From Puniceicoccaceae bacterium K14 (lineage in GTDB: Bacteria > Verrucomicrobiota > Verrucomicrobiia > Opitutales > Opitutaceae): a DNA stretch of 64,000 bases. The DNA is taken from NCBI GenBank assembly GCA_022538095.1, contig JAKYXN010000013.1, forward strand, positions 1 to 64,000, in the 5' to 3' direction. This document shows, piece after piece, positions 1 to 8,284 of this stretch; positions within the stretch are counted from its first letter, which is position 1; every line of letters begins with the position of its first letter. The position numbers and the translations under genes were made by a program. The notes beneath the pieces are model-generated. The model searched no databases and was not told where the DNA came from. It was given only the letters and a program-made list of their open reading frames with translations.

Positions 1-96
1 TTCACTCTCTCAGACTCGCTCGGAGACTACCGCTACTTCCGAAACGGATTTCACGAAATGGCCATGGAAGCATGGTACAACGATATCTCAAAATAG
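1..96 (+). CDS. C-terminal end of an unidentified protein (cut by window edge)
   Basis: An open frame enters from the left edge and gives 31 residues ending in the aromatic-rich tail EAWYNDISK before a TAG stop. The start lies outside the window. The fragment is too short and not distinctive enough to name a family. It runs in the same direction as the nucleoside phosphorylase-like gene downstream, about 230 bases away. Nothing convincing is coded in the interval between them. Confidence 0.5.
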   Translation, partial: FTLSDSLGDYRYFRNGFHEMAMEAWYNDISK

Positions 97-326
97 TAGA
101 CGATACTGATATAGGTAACTCTTCAGAGCCCTTCTGCAGCTGTTGGATACCTTCTTATATCGACCTTAAAAGTAGTCAATGGCTGCTCATAGGCTCGTCG
201 AACAACTATCTCAACAATACGTTTCCCCAAGAACTACATACGAATGCGCTCCACAGAATTTTCCCCCTTAAAGCCATCGATTAATTAATTGACCTATTAA
301 TGCGAAAACGGATTCATTATCGGTCT

Positions 327-638
327 ATGGAATTTTCAAACGTAACAGCCTTCGCAAAAGCAAACTTATACTTCGGCGGAAAAGTCGTTTCCCATGCGAT
401 TCAAATGGAGGACGGCTCGAAAAAGACATTCGGAATTATTTTCCCCGGAGAGTACCATTTCGACACGGAAGCCGCCGAGCGCATGGAAATCACCGACGGT
501 AGTTGCACTGTGAAAATCGACGGCCAAGAATCTTCGGTCAAATATAGCTCAGGGCAACACTTCGATATTGAAGCAAATTCCGGATTCTCCATAGAAATCG
601 CAGAAGGAACTACACAGTATATTTGTTCCTACAGATAA
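327..638 (+). CDS. ppnP: Pyrimidine/purine nucleoside phosphorylase PpnP (YaiE/DUF1255 cupin)
   Basis: Small single-domain cupin of 103 residues matching the PpnP/YaiE family, which phosphorolyses a broad range of nucleosides to free base and ribose 1-phosphate in the cytoplasm. Recognisable features are the NLYFGGKVVSH start (family: NEYFxGKVKS), the GEYxF motif (GEYHFDTE), the EMxxxxG turn and the terminal YxCxY (QYICSY). Length fits the usual 94-105 residues. The frame is open from an ATG at 300, but the ATG at 327 (MEFSNV) gives the better family length; neither has a clear ribosome site. It stands alone and converges on the secreted protein at 663-1202. Confidence 0.85.
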   Translation: MEFSNVTAFAKANLYFGGKVVSHAIQMEDGSKKTFGIIFPGEYHFDTEAAERMEITDGSCTVKIDGQESSVKYSSGQHFDIEANSGFSIEIAEGTTQYICSYR

Positions 639-642
639 TCCT

Positions 643-658
643 AAGGCAAATGCCTTAA
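643..658. other. Short perfect inverted repeat between convergent genes
   Basis: TAAGGCA and TGCCTTA are separated by two bases, in the 24-base gap between two convergent stop codons. The position suits a bidirectional terminator, but no T-run follows on either strand, so this is only a possible transcript end. Confidence 0.25.
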
Positions 659-662
659 ATAA

Positions 663-1202
663 TTAGCGACCGTCGCCGGTCTTTTTCTTACCGCCAAAAA
701 GTTGCCCAATCTTATTAAATGTCGCTTCAAGAGCATCGGCCATTTGCGTAACTGAAAGGTTCGCCGAAGTGCCGGTATTGGCATCACGGCTGTCAGCTGT
801 AGGGGAAAAAAAGTACTCGTCGTTACGCGCCGCAGTCTGAAGATCATAGGCGGCATCCGGATTAACACGAGCCAATCGTCGTATGCGATTCTCCGGTCGT
901 GGATCCAGTTGGTTCATCAAAGCACGCTCGTTATTTATGTGGTTCGCATTAACTTCGATACTTTTGAGCTCTATGAGCTCCATATCCTCGTAATCGTAAT
1001 CACTGGCGGCTGCAGCTGCTTCCGCTTCATTCCTCTTTTTATATTCGATAAAAAGCTCTTGGACAGAAGCAGCATCATATAGCCGTGTCCCACGCTTGAC
1101 TTTCACTTCTTCAGCCGGCTGCTCCACTTGAGGAGTGTCCTCTGCATATGCAATTGGCGAAATAAGCGAAACCATAGCGGCTATAGGCAATAAAAGCTTC
1201 AT
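663..1202 (-). CDS. Secreted or periplasmic hypothetical protein
   Basis: 179 residues from the ATG at 1202, chosen because it puts a signal peptide at the N-terminus (MKLLLPIAAMVSLISPIAYA, cleavage after AYA). The open frame extends upstream but that would bury the signal. The mature part is charged and low-complexity: an acidic Glu/Pro stretch, an alanine run near residue 65, an Asp/Tyr-rich patch, then a basic GGKKKTGDGR tail. No family was recognised. It lies about 100 bases downstream of trpF on the same strand and may be read through from that operon. Function unknown. Confidence 0.65.
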   Translation of the reverse strand: MKLLLPIAAMVSLISPIAYAEDTPQVEQPAEEVKVKRGTRLYDAASVQELFIEYKKRNEAEAAAAASDYDYEDMELIELKSIEVNANHINNERALMNQLDPRPENRIRRLARVNPDAAYDLQTAARNDEYFFSPTADSRDANTGTSANLSVTQMADALEATFNKIGQLFGGKKKTGDGR

Positions 1203-1304
1203 AGGGATAGATATACCAAGGTTTTGTTTTAATAATAGAAAAGAGTGATTTCTAACAAGATACGAACAAAAAAACTTCCCCACAATTTAAGGGACATCGT
1301 TATT

Positions 1305-1949
1305 TTAATCGCTACTTAACAGTGATTTGACTGCTGACAGCTTCTCATGATCCTTAATTCCGGGAGAAATTTCCACACCGCTGTTCAAATCAACGAAACT
1401 TGCATCGGTTTTTGCAATCGCCGCAGCCAAATTCTCAAGGCCCAACCCACCAGACAAAATCCACTGTTTTTGAGAAAAACGCTCTTTGAGTTCACGAAAT
1501 TGATCCCAATTGCTAGTTTTGCCCGTTCCACCAAACGCGTCTTTTTTAAAGCCGTCCCACAAAATTGTATCTGCCAACTCAAGTAAGGCTTCGTCGAAGC
1601 ATTCATCAGGCGCAATCTTAGGAACCAACCAAAGTCGCTTGCTTCCAGTAGTCTGCGCCCAACCTGAAATCCGCTCCTTTGCGAGACCTACGGGAAAATG
1701 AACCTGAAAAAAATCGAAACCTTCATCGACAAACTCCTGAAGTTCTTCGGTCTCAGGGGTCACCAAAACAGCGACTTTTGGCAAATCGGGCAAACCTGCC
1801 TTCATCGCACGAAAATCTGCCAAACTTATTCCGCGGGGAGATTTCGGATAGAAAATGAAGCCTAGGCAATTCGCCCCAGCGCCAGCTGCCGCCACAGCGT
1901 CTTCCGCTCGGGTCAAGCCACAAACCTTAAACTTTATTTTCTCTCCCAC
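1305..1949 (-). CDS. trpF: Phosphoribosylanthranilate isomerase
   Basis: TrpF catalyses the Amadori rearrangement of N-(5'-phosphoribosyl)anthranilate to CdRP in tryptophan synthesis. The 214-residue TIM barrel starts with the family hallmark KVCGLT, whose Cys is the general base, followed by GANCLGFIFYPKSPR. The phosphate-binding end of the barrel is WILSGGLGLENL and the family close DLNSGVE is present. Start is GTG at 1949, preceded by a GGTGAAG ribosome-like site. It lies 9 bases after the aminotransferase gene and reads as the last core member of the ilvN-hemC-cobA/hemD run. No other trp gene is in the window, so the pathway is dispersed. Confidence 0.94.
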   Translation of the reverse strand: MGEKIKFKVCGLTRAEDAVAAAGAGANCLGFIFYPKSPRGISLADFRAMKAGLPDLPKVAVLVTPETEELQEFVDEGFDFFQVHFPVGLAKERISGWAQTTGSKRLWLVPKIAPDECFDEALLELADTILWDGFKKDAFGGTGKTSNWDQFRELKERFSQKQWILSGGLGLENLAAAIAKTDASFVDLNSGVEISPGIKDHEKLSAVKSLLSSD

Positions 1950-1958
1950 TTCTTCACC

Positions 1959-3053
1959 CTAATAGTTGTTGATACATTCGATCACATAATCGACTTCATC
2001 GTCAGTTAACTCTGGAAATATTGGCAAACTCAAACAACGTGCTGCACTTTTTTCCGACACTGGAAAATCTCCTTCGTTGTAGCCAAGGTACGCAAAGCAA
2101 GGCTGAAGGTGTAGGGGCACAGGGTAGACGATATCTACCCCAACCCCTTTTGAGGTTAGGTAGTCTTTAAATTCATCACGTTTTTCGTGTAAAACCGTGA
2201 ATACATGGTTAACGCATTTGCCCCACTCCACTGGCTGTGGCAATATAACCGCCGGGTTTGTGATTCTCGCTAAATATCTCTCAGCGATTGCTTGCCTGCG
2301 TTCGGTCTTCTCTGGCAAAGCTGGTAATTTTACGTTGAGCGAAGCCGCTTGAAGCCCCTCCATACGGTTATTGTAACCAACATGGTGGTTCAAATAGCGC
2401 ACTTCCGAGCCATGTGCCCGGAGGACCGCTACACGATCTAATACTTCAGCATGTTTGGAAACAACACAGCCCCCCTCACCCAACGCACCCAAGTTCTTAG
2501 TGGGATAAAACGAAAAGATACCCGCATCTCCTATTGTACCAACCGCCCGACCTTTATATTGAGCTAGGTGGGCTTGAGCTGCGTCTTCCACGACTTTTAA
2601 GTCATGCTTCTGCGCAATGTCCATAATCGGATCCATATCGGCTGCTTGCCCGTAGAGATGAGTGACAACAATCGCTTTCGTCTTATCCGTGATAAGCTTT
2701 TCAATACAATTAGGATCTAGCGTATAAGTTGTTGAATCTACATCGGAAAAAACAATCTTTGCACCTGTGTATTGAGCTAACCATGCAGATGCAATAAAGG
2801 TAAACGCGGGCGTAATTACTTCGTCTCCAGGGCCAATTCCAAGAGCGAGTCCTGCCAAATGCAGGGCTTCAGTGCCACTACCGACCGCCACTACTCGATC
2901 AAAACCTGAAAGGGAGGCAAAACCTTCTTCAAAGGCTTTTACGTCCGGCCCCAGACAATACCCTCCGTGATCGATTGTTTTCGAAAACGCATCGAGCAAT
3001 TCACTTTTCAACTCTTGGTGCGAGCGATTCAAATCAATGTACGGTACCTTCAC
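1959..3053 (-). CDS. DegT/DnrJ/EryC1 family PLP-dependent aminotransferase
   Basis: 364 residues of a fold-type I sugar aminotransferase. The PLP-binding lysine sits in SFYPTKNLGALGEGG (about K186). The cofactor-anchoring aspartate is in VVEDAAQAH (about D157), and the GSGTEAL phosphate-binding loop is near residue 60. Members transfer an amino group to keto-sugar nucleotides for cell-surface glycans; the exact substrate cannot be read from sequence. Start is a GTG that overlaps the cobA-hemD stop (GTGA), so translation is likely coupled. It is unusual to find a sugar aminotransferase between tetrapyrrole and tryptophan genes; an operon of convenience is the simplest reading. Confidence 0.92.
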   Translation of the reverse strand: MKVPYIDLNRSHQELKSELLDAFSKTIDHGGYCLGPDVKAFEEGFASLSGFDRVVAVGSGTEALHLAGLALGIGPGDEVITPAFTFIASAWLAQYTGAKIVFSDVDSTTYTLDPNCIEKLITDKTKAIVVTHLYGQAADMDPIMDIAQKHDLKVVEDAAQAHLAQYKGRAVGTIGDAGIFSFYPTKNLGALGEGGCVVSKHAEVLDRVAVLRAHGSEVRYLNHHVGYNNRMEGLQAASLNVKLPALPEKTERRQAIAERYLARITNPAVILPQPVEWGKCVNHVFTVLHEKRDEFKDYLTSKGVGVDIVYPVPLHLQPCFAYLGYNEGDFPVSEKSAARCLSLPIFPELTDDEVDYVIECINNY

Positions 3054-4573
3054 TTTCCTAAATTCTCTACAATTCGCTCTACCAAACTTTCTAAACTTGC
3101 TTCCTTCGCCTCAAAATCCACGGGCATATGCTGCTGCTTCATCATCGCAGAAGTGATCGGACCGATACTAGCTGTTTTCGGTCGAATTGCATCCGCTCCC
3201 AAAGCTAAGTCTTTAGCCTGATTCATAAACGACGTCACTCCCGATGAGCTAGTGAAAATAATAGCGTCTGCCCCCTGTTCTCGAAAACGCTTAGCATCTG
3301 GATTCTCAGAGAGATCGTTTGCCTCCGTCTTGTAAACTTCGAATTTGTCTACGATAGCGCGTGCCTCATCAAGTTTTGCTATCAAAGAGTCCCTTCCCAA
3401 ATTTCCGGATACGATCAGAACCTTGGAGCTATCTAGGCTATCAGTTTTCACCAACGCGTCACCCAAACTATCCGCATTGGCCTCATCCGGTATTAGGTCA
3501 ACTGAGACAAAAAATCTTTCCACTTCCTTTGCTGTCGCTTTTCCGACCGTAGCAATTCGAATAAAGCCCAAAGAACGTATATCCTTAAATCGCTCAAAAA
3601 AGGCTTCGAAGAAGTAGCGTACCCCATTCGGACTGGAAAAGACCAACCAGTCGTAGCTAGCAATCTCAGAAAAAACGTCTTCCGCAGTCTCTACATCGAC
3701 ATTTCGAGTAATATTAATCAAAGGCAGCCCAATCACTTCCGCACCTAAGGCTTCGAGCTTTTGGCTCAACTCGCTCGCCTGGCCTTGGCTACGGGTCACC
3801 ACCAACCTGCGACCCTGCAATGGCTTCTTTTCGAACCAAGATAAATTTTCAGTCATACCTGCTGTTTCTCCAATTATAATTATAGACGGAGCTTTAAGCT
3901 CAAACGCTTTGGCATCCTCCACAATTGTTTCCAAATTCCCGCGACACACTCGTTGGTGCCCCATTGTAGCCCATTCGACACAAGCCACTGGAAGTGTTTT
4001 CGCAAACCCTCCCTTTAAGAGCTCCCCTGCGATTCGAGGTAATTGGCCCACTCCCATATAAATACAAATCGTCGAATTCTTTTTTGGCAAATTCGCCCAG
4101 TCGACCATAGTTGATTCCTTTTCGGGATCTTCATGGCCAGTGACGACGACTAAGGTTGAGTTGGTATTCCGCTCAGTTAAAGGCGTACCGCTAAACGCAC
4201 CTGCTCCTGATGCTGCTGTAACTCCTGGTACCACCTCAAAATCGATTCCCGCGTCAATAAGTTGTCTCGCTTCCTCGCTACCTCGACCAAAGATGTAGGG
4301 GTCACCGCCTTTTAAGCGCACCACACTTTTTCCAGCTTCCGACTTTTCAACAAGCAATTTTTGAATATCCTCCTGCTTCATCGAATGGAAACCAGCTTGC
4401 TTTCCCACATAGATCGTTTCGCAACCGTCTTTCACAAAATGCAAAAGTTTGGGGTGTACTAAGTAGTCGTATACAAGAACGTCCGCCTGTTCGATCAATT
4501 CCTTTGCTCTCAGCGTTAGCAGTCCTGGGTTTCCGGGTCCCGCCCCTACCAAATAAACGGTTCCGCTAGGCAT
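3050..4573 (-). CDS. cobA-hemD: Fused uroporphyrinogen-III C-methyltransferase / uroporphyrinogen-III synthase
   Basis: 507 residues in two domains. Residues 1 to about 245 are the SAM-dependent methyltransferase (CobA/SumT): VGAGPGNPGLLTLRA loop, VVRLKGGDPYIFGRG motif and PGVTAASGAGAFSGTPLT. Residues about 255-507 are HemD: GRRLVVTR, the DWLVFSSPNGV segment and the late IIFTSSSGV. HemD closes hydroxymethylbilane into uroporphyrinogen III; CobA methylates it to precorrin-2 for sirohaem or cobalamin. The start overlaps the end of hemC by 8 bases and the stop overlaps the aminotransferase start, so the three are co-translated. No separate sirohaem dehydrogenase/ferrochelatase gene is visible here. 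Confidence 0.94.
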   Translation of the reverse strand: MPSGTVYLVGAGPGNPGLLTLRAKELIEQADVLVYDYLVHPKLLHFVKDGCETIYVGKQAGFHSMKQEDIQKLLVEKSEAGKSVVRLKGGDPYIFGRGSEEARQLIDAGIDFEVVPGVTAASGAGAFSGTPLTERNTNSTLVVVTGHEDPEKESTMVDWANLPKKNSTICIYMGVGQLPRIAGELLKGGFAKTLPVACVEWATMGHQRVCRGNLETIVEDAKAFELKAPSIIIIGETAGMTENLSWFEKKPLQGRRLVVTRSQGQASELSQKLEALGAEVIGLPLINITRNVDVETAEDVFSEIASYDWLVFSSPNGVRYFFEAFFERFKDIRSLGFIRIATVGKATAKEVERFFVSVDLIPDEANADSLGDALVKTDSLDSSKVLIVSGNLGRDSLIAKLDEARAIVDKFEVYKTEANDLSENPDAKRFREQGADAIIFTSSSGVTSFMNQAKDLALGADAIRPKTASIGPITSAMMKQQHMPVDFEAKEASLESLVERIVENLGK

Positions 4574-5441
4574 CTTCGAGTTCTAGTTGCGTGATCAAAT
4601 TCGAAGCGATCAAACCCGGAGATTTTGCAGCGTATTCGTACGGGATCGTTCTCATTTCTTTCCCACATTGTTTGTGATACAACCGCAAGGTTTCATCTTG
4701 ATAATTCACCGCAAACGCGACCTGACAACCGCCCCCAAGGCGAATCATAAACTCACGCTCTAATGTTACCGCTACAGCTGTCGCTTCATCCAACAATGGA
4801 GCAAAACGCGCGACATCTTCTTCACGACATTGAAGAGCGACTGCTGCTTGGCCCACTGCAGGGACGCTTTCATCTACAGTCAGGGTTCGAAAAGTTACGC
4901 CTTCCCAACTATCAATGCCTAAACGCTTAAGCCCAGCGGCAGCTAATACTGTCGCATCGGCCAGACCATCTTTGATCTTATTCAGGCGCGTATCCACATT
5001 TCCACGGATTTCTATAAACTCAGCTTCCGGAAAAAGAAAACGTAACTGAATACGACGGCGGGGGCTACCGGTAGCAATAACCTTTGGAACCTCCACCCCC
5101 TCACGCAGCACTAACACATCCTCCGGTGTTTCGCGTGGCAAAAAGCCTGCTAAAGCCAAGCCCTCAGGCATGTCAGACGGCAGATCCTTAGAACTATGTA
5201 TCGCAATATCGGCACGCTTCTCCAACAAGGCATCCTCAAGCTCCTTAGTAAAAAGCCCCTTCCCTCCCTGTTTTTCTAGCGACCACTCCGTGCGACGATC
5301 ACCCGTCGTCACCATCTTTTCGATGCGAAAACTGTGTTCGGGTAATTTATTTTGCAAAAGCTCCAGCGTCATATCCGTCTGCGCTAGAGCAAGCGGACTT
5401 TTGCGAGTAGCTAATACAATTTCGTTGGCAGTTTCGCTCAT
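4566..5441 (-). CDS. hemC: Porphobilinogen deaminase (hydroxymethylbilane synthase)
   Basis: 291 residues, slightly short for the family (about 305-320). HemC polymerises four porphobilinogens into hydroxymethylbilane. Seen: ATRKSPLALAQ near the N-terminus, catalytic Asp in HSSKDLP (about D86), substrate-binding arginines in GSPRRRIQL and RGNVDTRLNK, and the dipyrromethane cofactor cysteine in LGGGCQVAFA (about C239). The C-terminal domain 3 is trimmed. It directly precedes cobA-hemD, matching the order of the pathway, and follows ilvN by 47 bases. Confidence 0.96.
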   Translation of the reverse strand: MSETANEIVLATRKSPLALAQTDMTLELLQNKLPEHSFRIEKMVTTGDRRTEWSLEKQGGKGLFTKELEDALLEKRADIAIHSSKDLPSDMPEGLALAGFLPRETPEDVLVLREGVEVPKVIATGSPRRRIQLRFLFPEAEFIEIRGNVDTRLNKIKDGLADATVLAAAGLKRLGIDSWEGVTFRTLTVDESVPAVGQAAVALQCREEDVARFAPLLDEATAVAVTLEREFMIRLGGGCQVAFAVNYQDETLRLYHKQCGKEMRTIPYEYAAKSPGLIASNLITQLELEDA

Positions 5442-5488
5442 TTCAAAGAGATGCCTTATTTAAAGTGATATCACGCTTAAGCGCGAAC

Positions 5489-5959
5489 TCAGCGTTTCAT
5501 CGCCAAATTTCCAGTACGGGCCAACTCCATTATTCCGTATTTTTCGATCAAGCCTAAGAAAGCAGAAATTTTCCCTTCGTCTCCGGTTAGCTCAGCCACC
5601 AAGTCGTCGTGGCGTACATTGATGATTTTCGCTCGGAAGAGCTCACACAGTTGGATTATTTCACCACGATTCTCAGCCGTCGACTCCACTTTAACGAGTA
5701 TTAACTCGCGAGATACAGCTTCGTCCCGCTCAAAGTCATCCACTTCGACAACGTTAATGAGTTTTTTTAGCTGTTTTGTAATCTGATCGAGAACAGTATC
5801 ATCTCCCTTGACCACTGCGGTTACTCGGGAAAGCTCAGGATCGTGAGTGGGAGCCACGTTCAAGGTGTGAATATTGAATCCACGCCCACTAAAGAGCCCG
5901 GAAATGCGAGCCAATACGCCAAACTTATTTTCTACGAGTACGGAGATGGTATGTCTCAT
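5489..5959 (-). CDS. ilvN: Acetolactate synthase small (regulatory) subunit
   Basis: 156 residues of the typical IlvN/IlvH regulator. The N-terminal ACT domain carries ENKFGVLARISGLFSGRG and FNIHTLNVAPT, where valine binds at the dimer interface. A second ACT-like C-terminal half spans residues about 80-156. It stabilises and confers valine feedback on the catalytic subunit IlvB at the first step of branched-chain amino acid synthesis. The catalytic gene, normally immediately upstream, is absent; the upstream neighbour is a tRNA gene on the other strand. ilvD lies 29 kb away in this window. Confidence 0.96.
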   Translation of the reverse strand: MRHTISVLVENKFGVLARISGLFSGRGFNIHTLNVAPTHDPELSRVTAVVKGDDTVLDQITKQLKKLINVVEVDDFERDEAVSRELILVKVESTAENRGEIIQLCELFRAKIINVRHDDLVAELTGDEGKISAFLGLIEKYGIMELARTGNLAMKR

Positions 5960-6124
5960 TGTTATGCTGTGTTATTGAAAAAATGAATCGCAGGAGTAAC
6001 AACTCCCTTTGGAAACGTTTCATCTAAGTCCATAATCCCGCATTCATTCAACAAAGAAACAACAGGAAATGATAAATCGATAATAGCCGAATTCGACCCT
6101 CTTCAATTTTTTTCGAATTTGCGC

Positions 6125-6153
6125 TTGCCAAGCCATTCAAGATGCAACTTATT
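6125..6153 (+). promoter_or_regulatory. Likely sigma-70-type promoter for tRNA-Val
   Basis: A TTGCCA -35-like box and a CTTATT -10-like box are separated by 17 bases and end about 19 bases before the tRNA. Spacing and position are right, but the -10 is only a partial match to consensus. Confidence 0.4.
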
Positions 6154-6171
6154 TCGAGCCTTTCACAAATC

Positions 6172-6248
<77 letters not shown>

Positions 6249-6260
6249 TTTGAAAAAATG

Positions 6261-6286
6261 GCCGCCATTCAAATGGCGGCTTTTTT
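6261..6286 (+). terminator. Rho-independent terminator after tRNA-Val
   Basis: A stem GCCGCCAT/ATGGCGGC with a four-base loop is followed directly by six T residues, just downstream of the tRNA CCA end. Confidence 0.88.
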
Positions 6287-6300
6287 GTGCCTGCATAATT

Positions 6301-6351
6301 GGTAGGGTCTCAGCTTGCTGAGTGCCGTAAAAGCGTCAGAGCTGGTGCCCT
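6301..6351. other. Two-arm palindromic element, possible dispersed intergenic repeat
   Basis: Between the tRNA and asd there is no gene over about 350 bases. Within it, CTCAG-CTTG-CTGAG (6309-6322) forms one hairpin. GCGTCA-GAGC-TGGTGC (6333-6348), using G-T pairs, forms a second, and AGG/CCT flank both. The arrangement resembles an extragenic palindromic repeat, but only one copy is present in this window, so its repeated nature is unproven. The rest of the gap (6418-6642) is AT-rich and shows nothing clear. Confidence 0.3.
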
Positions 6352-6379
6352 CCAAGCAAAAGGGTTGATCAAACTACGC

Positions 6380-6417
6380 AAAAAATTGCCGCGTCCCCAG
6401 CCCTAGGAACGCGGCAA
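6380..6417 (-). terminator. Rho-independent terminator for asd
   Basis: On the minus strand TTGCCGCGT pairs with ACGCGGCAA around a loop and is followed by six T residues. It lies about 225 bases beyond the asd stop codon, an unusually long 3' untranslated stretch. Confidence 0.72.
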
Positions 6418-6642
6418 AGCATCATTCTCTTTTTGATTTTTAAACAGACAAATAGATCAAACGCTAGCAACTGGCCACTTTACCCACTGCAACAGCCTAG
6501 CCAGTCTCTCGCATTTGCTCTGCTTTGCAATATCGACAGCAAAGAACAATTTCTTTACCATTTATATCCGAAAAAGATAGTTTTTGCGAAAATGTCGTAA
6601 ACAAATCGCTTGTCTGGTAAAAATGAACTGAGCACGAAAGGG

Positions 6643-7641
6643 TTACTTAATTAAGCATTCCATTATCTGGATTGCATTTAATGCAGCCCCTTTCCAGAGC
6701 TGGTCGCCCACCACCCAGAATGCGAGTCCATTGTCAAAAGCGCAATCGCGGCGAATGCGGCCTACCCCGCAATTAACCTTACCTGCAAAATCAAGTGGCA
6801 TCGGATACAAATTGTCTGCTGGACTATCAATTAAGTCCACCCCAGGAAAGGCTTCGATCGCGGCACGAGCTTCCTCGATATCAACCGGACGCTCAAACTC
6901 TGCATTGATAGAGATTGAGTGAGAGCGCATCACCGGAACACGCACACAGGTGCAAGAAACTTTCATATCCGGAAGGTCCATTATCTTACGACCTTCGTTT
7001 TCCATCTTCATCTCTTCGCGCGTGTAGCCTGTATCTAAGAAAGAATCGACATGGGGAAGAGCGTTGAATGCGATTTGGTGCGGGTAAACGTTTTTCTCCA
7101 TCGGCTTGTCAGCCGCCCAAGCTTTCAATTGATCGCCCAATTCCTGCATCGCCTCTGCCCCACTTCCACTAACAGCTTGATAAGTAGAGGCAAACATACG
7201 TTTAAGTCCAAATACCTTGTGCAATGGATACGCGCCCATAAGCGTGATCGCAGTCGAACAATTTGGGTTTGCTATGATCCCGTTGTTATTTCTCGCAGCC
7301 TCTGGATTGATTTCAGGCACGACCAACGGAACGTTTGGATCCATACGAAATGCTGAGCTATTATCAACAGCAACTGCTCCGGCCGCCGCCGCTGCTGGAC
7401 ACAATTCCTTGGAAATCGAACCACTCGCACTAAAAAGTACGTAATCAAGCCCATCAAAACAGGTTTTCGTAGCTTCTTCTATAGTGTATGTTTGCCCATT
7501 CGCTTCGATCTGCTTTCCTGCAGAACGAGCGGAAGCAAATAGCTTAAGTTCGGAAACAGGAAAATTCCGTTCCTTCATAAGCGAAACAAACTCTTGGCCG
7601 ACAGCTCCTGTCGCACCCACGATGCCTACTTTATAACCCAT
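6643..7641 (-). CDS. asd: Aspartate-semialdehyde dehydrogenase
   Basis: 332 residues, normal length. It reduces aspartyl phosphate with NADPH to aspartate semialdehyde, the branch point to lysine/diaminopimelate, threonine and methionine. Seen: the Rossmann loop GIVGATGAVGQEF at the N-terminus, the catalytic cysteine in NPNCST (about C128), the QAVSGSGAEAMQEL segment and the catalytic-histidine region VPVMRSHSISI. Its ATG is only five bases from that of a divergent L,D-transpeptidase gene, so the promoter of each must lie inside the other's reading frame or they depend on distant promoters. Confidence 0.97.
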   Translation of the reverse strand: MGYKVGIVGATGAVGQEFVSLMKERNFPVSELKLFASARSAGKQIEANGQTYTIEEATKTCFDGLDYVLFSASGSISKELCPAAAAAGAVAVDNSSAFRMDPNVPLVVPEINPEAARNNNGIIANPNCSTAITLMGAYPLHKVFGLKRMFASTYQAVSGSGAEAMQELGDQLKAWAADKPMEKNVYPHQIAFNALPHVDSFLDTGYTREEMKMENEGRKIMDLPDMKVSCTCVRVPVMRSHSISINAEFERPVDIEEARAAIEAFPGVDLIDSPADNLYPMPLDFAGKVNCGVGRIRRDCAFDNGLAFWVVGDQLWKGAALNAIQIMECLIK

Positions 7642-7646
7642 TTTAT

Positions 7647-8189
7647 ATGTCCTCTAAGATAATTGAATCGTACAGCGATACCTGCAAACGACTGAATATC
7701 AAGCCAACAGCGCGACACGCTGTTGTTTCCATCGAAAAGCAAACGCTCACTTTGATCACTGAATCGGGCGAAACGCGCACTTTCACCGTCTCTACTTCGA
7801 AAAATCCGCCGAGCTGCCTACAAGACTCTGGAGGCACTCCAAATGGTTTGCATCGCATTAAAACCAAAATCGGCGAAAATGCTTCACTAGGAGAAGTCTT
7901 CAAAAGCCGTGTTCCACAAAACCGTCCCTATTGGGAATTTTCGGAGGAGGAGCAAACAAGCAATTTAATCACAACGCGCATCCTTTGGCTTGATGGTCTA
8001 GAAGCGAATAAAAACAAGGGCGACAATTGCGACAGCTACCAGCGCTACATCTATATACATGGAACGAATCACGAAGACAGAATCGGCAGGCCAGCCAGCG
8101 GTGGCTGCGTCGTACTAAAAAACCAAGAAGTCATCGAGCTATTCGACCTTCTCTGCGAAAGCGACCACGTTTACATATCCCTGAGCTAG
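7647..8189 (+). CDS. L,D-transpeptidase catalytic-domain (YkuD) protein, no signal peptide
   Basis: 180 residues. A beta-rich YkuD core has VSIEKQTLTL near residue 27, the conserved histidine in IYIHGTN (H138) and the nucleophile cysteine in RPASGGCVVL (C154). The usual signature is SHGCxR; here the histidine is Gly and the arginine is Val, so active-site support is altered. Such enzymes crosslink peptidoglycan through diaminopimelate or attach proteins to it. No signal peptide or membrane segment is visible, so export or a cytoplasmic role is open. The asd neighbour feeds diaminopimelate synthesis, which fits a cell-wall theme. Confidence 0.8.
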   Translation: MSSKIIESYSDTCKRLNIKPTARHAVVSIEKQTLTLITESGETRTFTVSTSKNPPSCLQDSGGTPNGLHRIKTKIGENASLGEVFKSRVPQNRPYWEFSEEEQTSNLITTRILWLDGLEANKNKGDNCDSYQRYIYIHGTNHEDRIGRPASGGCVVLKNQEVIELFDLLCESDHVYISLS

Positions 8190-8200
8190 CCGTTAAGAAT

Positions 8201-8230
8201 CTTGCTAGTTTTCCTGAAAGGCCTAGCAAG
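8201..8230. other. Stable hairpin without T-run, downstream of the transpeptidase gene
   Basis: CTTGCTAG and CTAGCAAG flank an inner TTTC/GAAA pairing, starting 11 bases after the stop codon. It may protect or end the transcript, but it lacks the T-tract of an intrinsic terminator. Confidence 0.3.
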
Positions 8231-8284
8231 TAAGAACTTTGGAGCAATAGTCGGCGACTCGCTCCAACCTTGTCTTATCGCAAA

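Noticed and set aside
72-284. 70-residue open frame after the first partial gene
   Set aside because: It overlaps the partial gene in another frame, has no ribosome site and no recognisable composition; chance frame.
5925-6023. 32-codon frame with four consecutive Leu codons before ilvN, like an attenuation leader peptide
   Set aside because: It runs into ilvN out of frame and no alternative terminator/antiterminator pair was found.
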